Below, piece after piece: positions 32,536 through 42,801 of a DNA stretch of 64,000 bases. The position numbers were made by a program, and so were the translations under genes. The DNA is from Mycobacteroides sp. LB1 (GTDB lineage: Bacteria; Actinomycetota; Actinomycetes; Mycobacteriales; Mycobacteriaceae). The stretch lies in NCBI RefSeq assembly GCF_013449725.1, contig NZ_JACCFF010000003.1, positions 434,001-498,000 of the forward strand. The letters are read 5' to 3'. The notes below the pieces were generated by a model that was given only the letters and a program-made list of their open reading frames with translations, did no database searches and was not told where the DNA came from. Within the stretch, counting starts at the first letter, position 1, and each line of letters opens with the position of its first letter.

Positions 32536-33651
32536 ATGTCTCTTAATATTCAGACATTGAGCTCTTCTCGGCTTGCGCGTCGCGTGCTGACCTCTTCATT
32601 CGTCAAGGCGGCCACGACTCCTCACGGTGTTGACCGCTACTTTGAAATGATCGACCCGCTGTGGTCCACGACTGAGACCCGCGCCGAGGTGACCGAAGTC
32701 GTCCGGAAGACCAAGGACAGCGTCACTCTGACTTTGCGCCCCAATACCAACTGGAAGGGCTTCCGGGCCGGACAGTTCGTCAAGCTCTCGGTTGAGATCG
32801 ACGGCATCCGCCGCACCCGTTGTTACTCGCCGGCGAACTCGCAGTTCCGCCGTGACGGCCGCATCGAGCTCACCATCAAAGTGGACCCGAATGGACTTGT
32901 TTCGCCCTGGCTGCTGGCCAACGCCAAGCCCGGCTTGGTCGTACAGATCTCGGCCGCGCAAGGCGAGTTCTACCTGCCGCTGCCGCATCCGCGAAGCATC
33001 CTGCTCATCAGCGGTGGTTCTGGAATCACGCCGGTGATGTCGATGCTGCGCACACTGACCGACAAGGCGTATATCGGAAAGATCACCTTCCTGCACTACG
33101 CGTTCACCAAGGACGATGTGATCTACCAGGCTGAAATCGATGAGATCAAGGCCAAGTACGAAGGCGTCAAGATCGTCCGTGCATATACCGAAGCGGCCGA
33201 CGGTGACCTTGAGGGCTACTTCAGCAAGGAGCACTTGCTCGCCGCTGACCGCCACTACGCAGAGGCCGAGACATATCTGTGCGGTCCGATGCCGCTCATG
33301 ACCGCGGTCCGTGAGATCTTCGATGCCGAGGGTCTCTCGGACAAGCTTCACATCGAGCAGTTCGCCGCTCCGATTCGCACCGTCAGCAACGACGATGCCG
33401 AAGGTGACCTCACCTTCTCCGAGTCGAACACGGCCGTCGCCAACAACGGGCAGACGATCCTCGAGCAGGCTGAGGCCGCGGGCCTGACCCCGGAGTACGG
33501 CTGCCGGATCGGCATCTGCTTCACGTGTGTTCGCAAGAAGGACAGCGGAACGACCCAGAACGTTCTCAACGGCGACCTCTGCAGCGACGGTGACACCAAC
33601 GTCAAGCTTTGTATCAACAAGCCCGTCGGCGACGTCGTCATCGCCCTCTGA
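32536..33651 (+). CDS. Ferredoxin-linked oxidoreductase, electron donor for desaturase (Rv3230c-like)
   Basis: A 371-residue flavin/iron-sulfur reductase. It has an FAD domain (RTRCYSPANS), an NAD(P)H domain (LLISGGSGITPVMSML, then TYLCGPMP) and a C-terminal plant-type 2Fe-2S ferredoxin domain (YGCRIGICFTCVRKK with a later Cys in VKLCINKP). A desaturase gene follows 46 bases downstream, and in M. tuberculosis Rv3230c supplies electrons to the stearoyl-CoA desaturase DesA3 (Rv3229c). The ATG at 32536 has GGAG six bases upstream. Confidence 0.92.
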   Translation: MSLNIQTLSSSRLARRVLTSSFVKAATTPHGVDRYFEMIDPLWSTTETRAEVTEVVRKTKDSVTLTLRPNTNWKGFRAGQFVKLSVEIDGIRRTRCYSPANSQFRRDGRIELTIKVDPNGLVSPWLLANAKPGLVVQISAAQGEFYLPLPHPRSILLISGGSGITPVMSMLRTLTDKAYIGKITFLHYAFTKDDVIYQAEIDEIKAKYEGVKIVRAYTEAADGDLEGYFSKEHLLAADRHYAEAETYLCGPMPLMTAVREIFDAEGLSDKLHIEQFAAPIRTVSNDDAEGDLTFSESNTAVANNGQTILEQAEAAGLTPEYGCRIGICFTCVRKKDSGTTQNVLNGDLCSDGDTNVKLCINKPVGDVVIAL

Positions 33652-33697
33652 TCAACGCCGAGCCAGCCTCCACCACAGCCCTGAAGGAGACACGAAA

Positions 33698-34918
33698 ATG
33701 ACTACTTTCGCACCCGCTATCAAGCAGAAGAACCAGAAGAAGCCGACTATTTACGCACCTGCGGCCAGGCCGAACGACCTTAAGAAGCTGACCTCCGAGC
33801 AGATCGAAGAGTTCGGCAAGGAAATGGACGCCCTGCGTGCACGCATTGTCGCCGACCTCGGTGAGAAGGATGCCGAGTACATCCGCGGCATCGTGAACAA
33901 GCAGAAGAAGCTCGAGCTCACCGGCCGCGCGCTGCTGTGGGCTGGTTGGTTCCCGCCGGCCTGGCTGGGAGGAGTCGTTGCGCTTTCTCTCTCCAAGATC
34001 ATCGACAACATGGAGATCGGGCACAACGTCATGCACGGTCAGTACGACTGGATGCAGGACCCGGCCTACACGTCGAAGAACTTCGACTGGGACAGCACGA
34101 TCCACGCCGACAGCTGGCTATACACGCACAACTACATGCACCACACCTTCACCAACATCGTCGGCAAGGATCACGACGCCGAGGGTTACGGCGTCATGCG
34201 CATGACCGAAGAGCAGCCGTGGCACCCGATTTGGCTGCTCAACCCCGTTTTCTGTGCCACCCTGCAGATCTTCTTCCAGTGGGGGACCGCCCTGCAGGAG
34301 CTCGAGACCGAGAAGTTCTTCCGCGGCCAGAAGTCGTGGTCCGAGATGCGGTCGGGTCTTGCCCGGTTCCGCGCGAAGGCCGGCAAGCAGGCGCTCAAGG
34401 ACTACGTCATCTTCCCGTTGCTTTCCGGACCCGGTGCACCCTTCACGTTCGCCGGAAACGTCGTCGCCAACCTGGCTCGCAACTTGTGGGCATCGTCGGT
34501 GATCTGGTGCGGTCACTTCCCTGAAGAGGTCCAGACCTTCTCGATCGAAGAGACCGAGGACGAGAGCCACGGCGGCTGGTACTACCGCCAGATCCTCGGT
34601 TCGGCCAACTTCACCGGTTGGAAGGGCATCGACATTCTGTCGGGAAACCTGAGCTATCAGATCGAGCACCATCTGTTCCCCGACCTCCCCGCGTACCGCT
34701 ACGCGGAGATTGCAGTCGAGGTCCGCGCGATATGCGAAAAATACGGCATTGCCTACCACGAGGCTTCGATGGCGAAGCAGCTGGGAAGCGTCTACAAAAA
34801 GGTGTTCAAGCTTTCGTTCCCGGACGACTTCTTCAAGAAGTCGCCGATTGCAACGGTTGCAGACATCATCACGTTTCCAGTGCGGATGGTGAGGCGCCGG
34901 TTCCAGGCCGCTGTCTGA
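33698..34918 (+). CDS. Membrane acyl-CoA/fatty-acid desaturase (DesA3-like)
   Basis: Di-iron membrane desaturase of 406 residues, expected to place a cis double bond in stearoyl- or palmitoyl-CoA. Three histidine boxes are visible: GHNVMHG near residue 109, HNYMHH near 145 and QIEHHLFP near 324. The N-terminus is long and basic. AAGGAG lies eight bases before the ATG at 33698. It forms an operon with the preceding reductase. The pair is not found at this chromosomal position in M. tuberculosis. Confidence 0.93.
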   Translation: MTTFAPAIKQKNQKKPTIYAPAARPNDLKKLTSEQIEEFGKEMDALRARIVADLGEKDAEYIRGIVNKQKKLELTGRALLWAGWFPPAWLGGVVALSLSKIIDNMEIGHNVMHGQYDWMQDPAYTSKNFDWDSTIHADSWLYTHNYMHHTFTNIVGKDHDAEGYGVMRMTEEQPWHPIWLLNPVFCATLQIFFQWGTALQELETEKFFRGQKSWSEMRSGLARFRAKAGKQALKDYVIFPLLSGPGAPFTFAGNVVANLARNLWASSVIWCGHFPEEVQTFSIEETEDESHGGWYYRQILGSANFTGWKGIDILSGNLSYQIEHHLFPDLPAYRYAEIAVEVRAICEKYGIAYHEASMAKQLGSVYKKVFKLSFPDDFFKKSPIATVADIITFPVRMVRRRFQAAV

Positions 34919-34931
34919 GCTTTATCTGAAC

Positions 34932-35297
34932 CTAATCAGGGGGCAGCGGAACGATCCGGTCCTGACAGTTCACGGTCTTCTCGCCATCGTTGGACAGGAT
35001 CGTCTGCCCATCCACCAAAATCCTGCAGTAGATGTGACCCGAACCCCAGATGGCCGTCACCTGTTTGACGGTGTCCTTGTACGGCCAGGCCACCGTCGTC
35101 GACCACGGCAACTTGACGGCGTTCACGGCCTGCGGCATTCCGGAGTGGTCGCCGTAGCTGATGGTGCCGGCCTCAGGCGTGTTACCGGCCGCCCACACCA
35201 GGTATGTCACCTTCGAGGGCGCGGCCTGTGCGGTGCCGGGCACGATCAGACCAACGACTGCCGTTGCTGCGGTTACCGCCGCCAACGCTCGCTTCAC
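34932..35297 (-). CDS. Secreted MmpS-like domain protein (copy 1)
   Basis: A 121-residue protein with a Sec signal peptide (MKRALAAVTAATAVVGLIVPGTAQA, cut after AQA). The mature part resembles the extracellular domain of MmpS proteins: VTYLVWAAGN, then ISYGDHSGMPQAV, LPWSTTV and YCRILVDGQ. Unlike MmpS it has no membrane anchor and no neighbouring MmpL. A second copy lies 82 bases upstream on the same strand. Function is unknown; a role in lipid export or the envelope would be inference. Confidence 0.75.
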   Translation of the reverse strand: MKRALAAVTAATAVVGLIVPGTAQAAPSKVTYLVWAAGNTPEAGTISYGDHSGMPQAVNAVKLPWSTTVAWPYKDTVKQVTAIWGSGHIYCRILVDGQTILSNDGEKTVNCQDRIVPLPPD

Positions 35298-35379
35298 GGT
35301 GTCCTCCCGGTTCAGGCTTTGGGCCGGAAGTTATCACGAAGGCGACAGGCAAATGGGCCGAATCGTCACACCGGAGGTG

Positions 35380-35835
35380 TCAACGGGGGCTACTGCAGGG
35401 GTCGCCATCCACCTTGGTGAAGATGCCGACAATGGAACCGGAATTGCCGCGCATGCAGTGCTCGCGGGGTAGGCCGTCGGTGGCGTAGCTGCAGGTGGCT
35501 AGCTCCACCCGGTCGTCTTCGTCGACCACTTGCCCGTCGACGAGGATCTGGCAGTAGATGCGTGCGCCGTCACCGTTGTTATATCCGGTGACGTTGATGA
35601 CGGGGTGTTTGGTGTCATCGGTCCACGTGATGTCCTTTCCCCAGGGCAGCTGCGGATTCATCGCCCCCTGGCGGGCACCGTTGGCTTCGTTGTAGCCGAT
35701 GGTCGCGACGATGAGGGGCCCGTTCTCTGCCCAGACCCGGTAGGTGACCGTGCGGGGCGCCGCGTGCGCGGCTGGTGCGGTCAACACCGCACTCATCATG
35801 ACCACCGCCGCGGCGCAGGTGAAGAGCCGTCTCAT
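35380..35835 (-). CDS. Secreted MmpS-like domain protein (copy 2)
   Basis: Paralogue of the downstream gene, 151 residues, with a signal peptide ending APAAHA. Matching blocks are VTYRVWAENGP, ATIGYNEANGARQ, LPWGKDITW and IYCQILVDGQ. A C-terminal extension holds two further cysteines (EHCMRGNS and GDPCSS), so disulfides are likely. The two genes probably arose by tandem duplication and share a promoter upstream of 35835. Confidence 0.75.
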   Translation of the reverse strand: MRRLFTCAAAVVMMSAVLTAPAAHAAPRTVTYRVWAENGPLIVATIGYNEANGARQGAMNPQLPWGKDITWTDDTKHPVINVTGYNNGDGARIYCQILVDGQVVDEDDRVELATCSYATDGLPREHCMRGNSGSIVGIFTKVDGDPCSSPR

Positions 35836-35857
35836 GGGCGCAAGCTAGCACGAAAAA

Positions 35858-35900
35858 AGCGAGGGCCCGGGTCGGCTGATCGCCGTCCCGGGCCCTCGCT
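35858..35900 (-). terminator. Rho-independent terminator of lpqE
   Basis: AGCGAGGGCCCGGG (35858-35871) pairs perfectly with CCCGGGCCCTCGCT (35887-35900). On the minus strand the second arm is followed by TTTTT, so this is a canonical intrinsic terminator for lpqE, whose stop is only 12 bases away. Confidence 0.92.
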
Positions 35901-35911
35901 ACACGACTGTG

Positions 35912-36595
35912 TTAGTGTTCGCCGCCCTCATGGCCGCCACCGTTGCCGGTGTGCTGGCGGGGCGCGCTCGGACCGGCATCGATGGGCACCACGACGGTGA
36001 CCTCTCCGGCCTTCTCGAAGGTGAAAGTGAACCGGTAGGTCAGGCCGTCGGCCAGATCCTTCGTCAGCTGCAGCTGGGCCTTGCCGTGCTTGACCAATGG
36101 ATCAGATGAGGCTTGTGGCTTGGGTTCTGGCGCCTTGACCTCCGTGGTGGCCCCGGGCTCCCCGTTGCTTCCTTCTGGGCTGGCGGCTTCCTGTCCCTTG
36201 GCCTCGGAGGCGGGCGCCTGGCCCTCGGCGGCCCCGACGAACAGGCGGCCGGTGGCCGGGATGTCGTTGTCCCCGCTGAGTGTCACCTTGCCGAGATCGT
36301 CCGGGGAGCTGACGGAGGTGAGCTTGTCGTTGACGTCCGCGGATTCATTCGTGATGACCAGAACCAGATCGGCCTTCTGTCCGGCACGCTGCTTCACCGG
36401 GTCCGGGCTACCAACGAGGTGGATATTGCGCAGGGCCAGCTTGCCGAGGTTGGCGCTGCCGCCGTTGATTGCCGACGACTGGTTCGCGGTCTGCGAGATC
36501 TGTCCGGCACCGCAGCCGGTGAGGGCAGTGGCGAGAACCGCGGCGCCGACAAGGGTGACAACGCGAACGGTGGACCGAGTGCGAAACACAGGCAT
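35912..36595 (-). CDS. lpqE: Lipoprotein LpqE
   Basis: Exported lipoprotein of 227 residues with signal peptide and lipobox ALTGC (cysteine about residue 28). The conserved LpqE part (LALRNIHLVGSPDPVKQRAGQ, then VLVITNESADVNDKLTSVSS) resembles copper-chaperone-type domains. A Pro/Glu-rich insertion and a His/Gly-rich end (GGGHEGGEH) could bind metal. Its position opposite carD matches Rv3584, but it is about 45 residues longer. Confidence 0.88.
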   Translation of the reverse strand: MPVFRTRSTVRVVTLVGAAVLATALTGCGAGQISQTANQSSAINGGSANLGKLALRNIHLVGSPDPVKQRAGQKADLVLVITNESADVNDKLTSVSSPDDLGKVTLSGDNDIPATGRLFVGAAEGQAPASEAKGQEAASPEGSNGEPGATTEVKAPEPKPQASSDPLVKHGKAQLQLTKDLADGLTYRFTFTFEKAGEVTVVVPIDAGPSAPRQHTGNGGGHEGGEH

Positions 36596-36701
36596 CTCCC
36601 TGATTCGAAAGCGGCTCCGGATTGTCCGAAATCCACCAGCGGCCGATATGTCCTATAGACAGTAGTAGGTGCCTCGTGTGGACGAAAACAGTGGGGCTTG
36701 T

Positions 36702-36725
36702 GGATGAGCCGCTTAAGCGAAGAGG
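36702..36725 (+). repeat. Dispersed repeat, variant copy upstream of carD
   Basis: GGATGAGCCGCTTAAGCGAA differs from the consensus at two adjacent positions (GC to AA), which creates the perfect palindrome CGCTTAAGCG. The flanking GTCAAG agrees with the extended consensus. It points at carD, whose start is 231 bases downstream. Its ATG opens a 21-codon frame. Confidence 0.82.
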
Positions 36726-36920
36726 GTCAAGATCCGGTGTTCCAGTCAGCCGTCAGGGAGCCGATGTGACCTGGATTACCGCTTGTGAGGGCTGTTTATG
36801 GGCCGGCGGGCAGGGTCCGCGCAGGCGTCCGGATGCACGAAAACATCACCCTGTCAACCCCGGAGGTTCATCTGCAGTGCCCCTGACCTGCACCGTTGGT
36901 GGGCACCTCGAGATACGCCG

Positions 36921-38135
<1,215 letters not shown>

Positions 38136-38139
<4 letters not shown>

Positions 38140-38609
38140 CGGATATCCGGGTGGGTATCGGCACCGATGTGCATCCCATCGCCCCTGGAAGACCCTGCTG
38201 GCTCCTGGGCTTACTCTTTCCCGACGACGACGGCTGCGAGGGGCATTCGGATGGCGACGTCGCTGCTCATGCGCTGTGCGATGCTCTGCTCTCGGCGGCC
38301 GGGCTGGGCGATGTGGGGGCCATATTCGGCACGGGCCAACCGGAATGGTCCGGAGTCAGCGGGGCAAAGATGCTGACCCATGTGCGGGAGCTACTGCACG
38401 ACAACGGTTTCCAGATCGGCAATGCCGCGGTGCAGGTCATCGGCAACCGGCCGAAGATCGGACCGCGCCGCGTGGAGGCTCAAGCGGCTCTGTCGGGCCT
38501 TCTCGGGGCGCCGGTTTCGGTATCGGCCACGACGACCGACGGGCTGGGGCTGACCGGGCGAGGCGAGGGCTTGGCCGCGGTGGCAACGGCACTCGTCTCA
38601 TCGCGGTAA
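38136..38609 (+). CDS. ispF: 2-C-methyl-D-erythritol 2,4-cyclodiphosphate synthase (IspF)
   Basis: Next step of the MEP isoprenoid pathway after IspD and IspE. The 157-residue protein has the zinc ligands in GIGTDVHP and [19 protein letters not shown], and the [14 protein letters not shown] segment at the C-terminus. The ATG overlaps the ispD stop and follows GGGGAGG by four bases. Confidence 0.97.
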
Positions 38610-38620
38610 GCTCGCTGGTC

Positions 38621-40030
38621 GTGACCGGTCACGCTCCGCTTCGGCTTTACGACACCCGCGCGGGTGGCGTGCGTGACTTCGTGCCCCTGCAGCCCGGGGC
38701 CGTCTCCATTTACTTGTGTGGTGCAACTGTGCAGGGTCTGCCCCATATCGGGCACGTGCGCAGCGGTGTGGCCTTCGACGTGCTGCGCCGCTGGCTCACC
38801 GCCCGCGCTTATGACGTCCTGTTTGTCCGCAACGTCACCGATATCGACGACAAGATTCTCCATAAGGCAGCCGATGCCGGACGGCCCTGGTGGGAGTGGG
38901 CGTCGACGTACGAGCGCGCCTTCGACAACGCGTACGACGCTCTCGGCGTGCTGCCGCCCTCGGTATCTCCGCGCGCGACCGGGCACATCACTCAGATGAT
39001 CGAGCTGATCGAGCGGCTCATCGACACCGGGCATGCGTACGCCAGCGGCGGCGACGTCTACTTCGATGTGCTGAGCTATCCGGAGTACGGGCAACTGTCC
39101 GGACACAAGATCGACGACGTACATCAGGGCGAGGGTGTGGCGACCGGAAAGCGCGATCCGCGCGACTTCACCCTGTGGAAGGGTGCAAAGCCCGGTGAGC
39201 CGTCCTGGCCAACCCCGTGGGGACCCGGTCGTCCGGGTTGGCATACCGAATGCGTCGCGATGTGCGAGACGTACCTGGGCCAAGAATTCGATATCCACGC
39301 CGGCGGAATGGATCTGGTCTTCCCGCATCACGAGAATGAGATCGCGCAGGGGCGCGCTGCCGGTGACGGATTCGCCCGGTACTGGCTGCACAACGGTTGG
39401 GTCACCATGGGTGGCGAGAAGATGAGCAAGTCGCTGGGCAATGTGCTGTCCATTCCGGCTGTGCTGCAACGCGTCCGGGCCGTCGAGCTGCGTTACTACC
39501 TCGGTAGCGCGCACTACCGCTCGATGCTCGAATACTCCGAAAATGCGCTCGCCGATGCGGTGAAGGCTTACTGCGGCATCGAGGATTTCCTGCACCGGGT
39601 GCGGGTTCGGGTCGGCGAGGTATCGGTGGGTACCTGGACTCCCGCATTCGCGGCCGCCCTGGACGACGACCTGTCGGTGCCGATCGCGCTCGCCGAGGTG
39701 CATTCCATGCGCGCCGACGGAAACCGGGCGTTGGATGCCGGAGACCACGAGGGTGCTTTAGCTGCCGCACAAAGCATTCGGGCCATGATGTCGATCCTCG
39801 GCTGCGACCCGCTCAATGAGCGCTGGGAGACACGCGATGAGACGTCGGCGGCCTTGAATGCGGTCGATGTGTTGGTCACCGCTGAGCTGGAACGACGTGG
39901 AACAGCTCGGGCAGAGAAGGACTGGGCGCTAGCCGACGAAATCAGGGACCGGCTCAAGCGGGCAGGCCTGGAGATAACCGATACCGCCGACGGCCCGCAA
40001 TGGGCCCTTACCAGTAGCGATGAAGAGTAA
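38621..40030 (+). CDS. cysS: Cysteinyl-tRNA synthetase (CysS)
   Basis: Charges tRNA-Cys. The 469-residue protein has the zinc Cys and the HIGH-type motif in [29 protein letters not shown], the HHENEIAQ zinc residues and KMSKSLGN. The GTG at 38621 gives the length of the M. tuberculosis enzyme and lies 11 bases after ispF; the open frame continues far upstream through ispF without meaning. Confidence 0.96.
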   Translation: MTGHAPLRLYDTRAGGVRDFVPLQPGAVSIYLCGATVQGLPHIGHVRSGVAFDVLRRWLTARAYDVLFVRNVTDIDDKILHKAADAGRPWWEWASTYERAFDNAYDALGVLPPSVSPRATGHITQMIELIERLIDTGHAYASGGDVYFDVLSYPEYGQLSGHKIDDVHQGEGVATGKRDPRDFTLWKGAKPGEPSWPTPWGPGRPGWHTECVAMCETYLGQEFDIHAGGMDLVFPHHENEIAQGRAAGDGFARYWLHNGWVTMGGEKMSKSLGNVLSIPAVLQRVRAVELRYYLGSAHYRSMLEYSENALADAVKAYCGIEDFLHRVRVRVGEVSVGTWTPAFAAALDDDLSVPIALAEVHSMRADGNRALDAGDHEGALAAAQSIRAMMSILGCDPLNERWETRDETSAALNAVDVLVTAELERRGTARAEKDWALADEIRDRLKRAGLEITDTADGPQWALTSSDEE

Positions 40031-40032
40031 AA

Positions 40033-40980
40033 ATGGCAGGCAATTCTCAGCGCCGTGGCGCTGTACGTAAGGCGGGTACCAAGAAGGGACCCACCGTCGG
40101 TTCCGGCGGGGTGCGCCGTCGTGGGGTGGAAGCCAAAGGCGCGACACCGCCGGCCGAGCAGCGGACCAAGCATCCTGCCGCCAAACGTGCTGCGGCCCAA
40201 CGAAAATTCAGCGATGCGAAACAGCGACGGGCTAAACAGGGCGACGAGTCTGAGATGGTCTTGGGCCGCAACCCGGTGCTGGAGTGTCTGCGTACCGGCG
40301 TGCCCGCCACTGCGTTGTATGTGGCCGTTGGCGCCGATAACGACGAACGTCTGACCGAGTCGGTGTCCCTTGCCGCCAATGCCGGGATCTCGATTCTGGA
40401 GGTTCCGCGCCCTGACTTGGACCGCATGAGCACCAATGGTTTGCATCAGGGGCTCGCGCTGCAGGTTCCGCCCTACCGCTATGCGCATCCCGACGACCTG
40501 CTGGCCCGGGCGCGTGCGGAGGCGCAGCCGGCGCTGCTGGTGGCCCTGGATAACATCACGGATCCGCGGAATCTGGGTGCCATTGTGCGTTCCGTGGCCG
40601 CCTTCGGCGGGCACGGGGTGGTCATCCCGCAGCGCCGCAGCGCCTCGGTAACGGCGGTCGCCTGGCGTACCAGTGCTGGTGCGGCGGCGCGGCTACCGGT
40701 CGCGCGTGCTACGAATCTGACACGCACACTGAAGGATTGGCAGGACAAGGGCCTCACCATCGTCGGACTGGATGCCGGTGGAGATACCGAGCTCGACGAT
40801 CTCAATGGTGTCGGCGATATCGTCGTCGTTGTCGGATCCGAGGGCAAGGGCCTGTCTCAGCTGGTTCGCAAGACCTGTGACGCCGTGGTGTCGATCCCCA
40901 TGGCTGGACGCATCGAATCACTGAACGCCTCGGTTGCGGCGGGTGTGGTGCTCGCGGAGATCGCGCGCCAACGGCGCTGA
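40033..40980 (+). CDS. rlmB: 23S rRNA (guanosine-2'-O-)-methyltransferase, TrmH/RlmB family
   Basis: SPOUT methyltransferase of 315 residues. About 75 N-terminal residues are very basic and Gly-rich, probably binding RNA. They are followed by the substrate-binding domain ([14 protein letters not shown]) and the knotted catalytic domain with [29 protein letters not shown] and the final [15 protein letters not shown]. It begins two bases after cysS, like Rv3579c after cysS in M. tuberculosis. Confidence 0.94.
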   Translation: MAGNSQRRGAVRKAGTKKGPTVGSGGVRRRGVEAKGATPPAEQRTKHPAAKRAAAQRKFSDAKQRRAKQGDESEMVLGRNPVLECLRTGVPATALYVAVGADNDERLTESVSLAANAGISILEVPRPDLDRMSTNGLHQGLALQVPPYRYAHPDDLLARARAEAQPALLVALDNITDPRNLGAIVRSVAAFGGHGVVIPQRRSASVTAVAWRTSAGAAARLPVARATNLTRTLKDWQDKGLTIVGLDAGGDTELDDLNGVGDIVVVVGSEGKGLSQLVRKTCDAVVSIPMAGRIESLNASVAAGVVLAEIARQRR

Positions 40981-41051
40981 CCTCCGCTGAGTGCGCAGTT
41001 ACGCACGCCCCATCTCGCAATATGTGATCGCAGTTGCGCGCTCGGCGGTGG
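40981..41051 (+). repeat. Long imperfect palindrome after rlmB (CGCCGAG family)
   Basis: The arm at 40981-41003 pairs with 41029-41051 over 23 positions with six departures from perfect complementarity, four of which are G-U pairs on the plus strand. It begins at the base after the rlmB stop. The core CCGCTGAGTGCGCA matches the arms of the element at 52958, so they look like one family. It may act as a terminator without a T-run or as an RNA-stability structure. Confidence 0.65.
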
Positions 41052-41068
41052 CGACTAGCCTTGTGCCC

Positions 41069-42028
41069 ATGCTGCGTGCCGCGCTCTTGGCCGTTCTCAC
41101 GCTGTTCACTCTGACGCCGGTTGCCAACGCAGATCCACAGGTCTTCGATCTGCAGGCCCACCGGGGCGGGCGCGGCGAGACCACCGAGGAGTCGTTGCGC
41201 GCCTTCGCTAAATCGCTGGAGCTCGGCGTTGACACCCTGGAACTCGATATCGTCATCTCCAAGGACCGCACGCCGATGGTGTGGCATGACCCGGCGATCG
41301 ACTCTGCCAAATGTTCCGATACTGCACCCGTGAGACCCGGCGACCCACAATTCCCCTATGTCGGCAAGCTGGTCAAGGATCTGACCTACCAGCAGCTACG
41401 CACCCTCGACTGCGGCAAGCTGCTCAAGGATTTTCCGAAGGCCGAAGTGGTCAAGGGCGACAAGATTGCCACGCTGCCAGAGGTTTTCGCCCTCGCCGAC
41501 AGCTACCGCGCGAACGTACGGTACAACATCGAGACCAAGGTCGAAGCTGCCGAGCCGGAAAGATCGGCCGATCCGCAGGTCTTCGTCGATGTCATCCTCG
41601 ACGCCATTCGTGCCGCGGACAAGACCGACAAGGTGGAGATACAGAGCTTTGATTGGCGCACATTGCCGATGACCCGTCGGCAAGTGCCCGGTATTCCGCT
41701 CGTCGCGTTATGGGACGACACCACCTGGTATCCCGGATCGCCGTGGCTCGGTGGCGTCGAACCCGCCGTCGTGCGGGACCCGATCCTGGGCGCAATCGGT
41801 GTGGGGGCGTCCATCCTGTCTCCCGAGTATGTGTTGATAGACAAGGCGTTTGTCGACAGGGCGCACCTACATGGTCTCAAGGTCATTCCGTGGACCGTCG
41901 ATGATGCCCCCACCATGAGGGCGCAGATCGATCTGGGTGTCGACGGCATCATCACCGACTACCCGACCACTCTGCGGAATGTCATGGCTGAGAAGGGGCT
42001 GCCGCTTCCTCCGGCATATCACCGCTAG
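41069..42028 (+). CDS. Secreted glycerophosphodiester phosphodiesterase
   Basis: Enzyme of 319 residues hydrolysing glycerophosphodiesters. It has a signal peptide (MLRAALLAVLTLFTLTPVANA) and a GDPD TIM barrel beginning LQAHRGGRGETTEESL, with ELDIVISKDRTPMVWHDPAI supplying metal and catalytic His residues and VDGIITDYP at the end. TAGCCT seven bases before the ATG suggests a leaderless message. The 3' end overlaps the convergent pxpA by four bases. Confidence 0.92.
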   Translation: MLRAALLAVLTLFTLTPVANADPQVFDLQAHRGGRGETTEESLRAFAKSLELGVDTLELDIVISKDRTPMVWHDPAIDSAKCSDTAPVRPGDPQFPYVGKLVKDLTYQQLRTLDCGKLLKDFPKAEVVKGDKIATLPEVFALADSYRANVRYNIETKVEAAEPERSADPQVFVDVILDAIRAADKTDKVEIQSFDWRTLPMTRRQVPGIPLVALWDDTTWYPGSPWLGGVEPAVVRDPILGAIGVGASILSPEYVLIDKAFVDRAHLHGLKVIPWTVDDAPTMRAQIDLGVDGIITDYPTTLRNVMAEKGLPLPPAYHR

Positions 42029-42783
42029 ACGAATGGGGCGAGCGCGATCCCGTTGGCCACCAATGCCGTGCGCACCGCCACCGCCATGTCGACGGCACCG
42101 GGTGAATCGCCGTGTAGGCATATCGATTCGGCGTGCACCGGCACCGAGACACCGGATACTCCCGCCACGCTCCCGGTACGCACCATTGCGAGCACGCGGT
42201 TCGCCACCGTGGTGGGATCGTTGAGTACCGCGCCCGGCTCGCCGCGAGGTACCAGGGTGCCGTCGTCACGATAACCCCGGTCGGCGAAGGCCTCGGGTAT
42301 TACACGCAGCCCCAATTCGCTTGCACGGTAGCCGAATACGCCGTGCGGGAGGGTCAGTACGGGGAGCTGGGCGTTGACATCCCGCACCGCCCGTGCCACC
42401 GCATCCGCCTGCACCTCGTGGTGGATGATCGTGTTGTACAGCGCACCATGCGGTTTCACATAGGACACCGAAGAATCGACAGTGCGGGCGAGTGCATCCA
42501 GTGCGCCGATCTGATACACCACATCGGCGTACAGGTCGTCGGCGGCGATATCGATGAACCGGCGACCGAATCCCGCGAGATCGCGATAGCCCACCTGTGC
42601 GCCGATGCGGATACCGCGTTGTGCGGCAGCACGGCAGGTGCGATGCAGTGTGGCGGGGTCGCCCGCATGGAACCCGCAGGCGAGGTTGGCGCTCGTCACC
42701 ACGTCGAGCATGGCCTCATCATCGCCCAGGCGCCAGGCACCGAAGCCTTCACCCAGGTCGGCATTCAGGTCGATGCGGCTCAT
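42025..42783 (-). CDS. pxpA: 5-oxoprolinase subunit A (LamB/YcsF family)
   Basis: PxpA works with PxpB and PxpC to open 5-oxoproline to glutamate with ATP. The 252-residue protein shows the family hallmarks RIDLNADLGEGFG at the start, ANLACGFHAGDP and VKPHGALYN. The pxpBC genes are not in the window. It lies 18 bases after the znuB-like gene on the same strand and could be at the end of that transcript. Confidence 0.93.
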   Translation of the reverse strand: MSRIDLNADLGEGFGAWRLGDDEAMLDVVTSANLACGFHAGDPATLHRTCRAAAQRGIRIGAQVGYRDLAGFGRRFIDIAADDLYADVVYQIGALDALARTVDSSVSYVKPHGALYNTIIHHEVQADAVARAVRDVNAQLPVLTLPHGVFGYRASELGLRVIPEAFADRGYRDDGTLVPRGEPGAVLNDPTTVANRVLAMVRTGSVAGVSGVSVPVHAESICLHGDSPGAVDMAVAVRTALVANGIALAPFV

Positions 42784-42801
42784 CGTGCGAGCCTAACTCG
42801 C

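Noticed and set aside
35010-36665. Plus-strand frames opposite the MmpS-like and lpqE genes
   Set aside because: They mirror secreted proteins with clear signal peptides and lipobox on the minus strand and have no features of their own.
42768-42785. CGATGAGCCGC on the minus strand at the pxpA start as a repeat copy
   Set aside because: The following ATCGACCTG encodes the conserved RIDLNADLGEG start of PxpA, so the match is coincidental.
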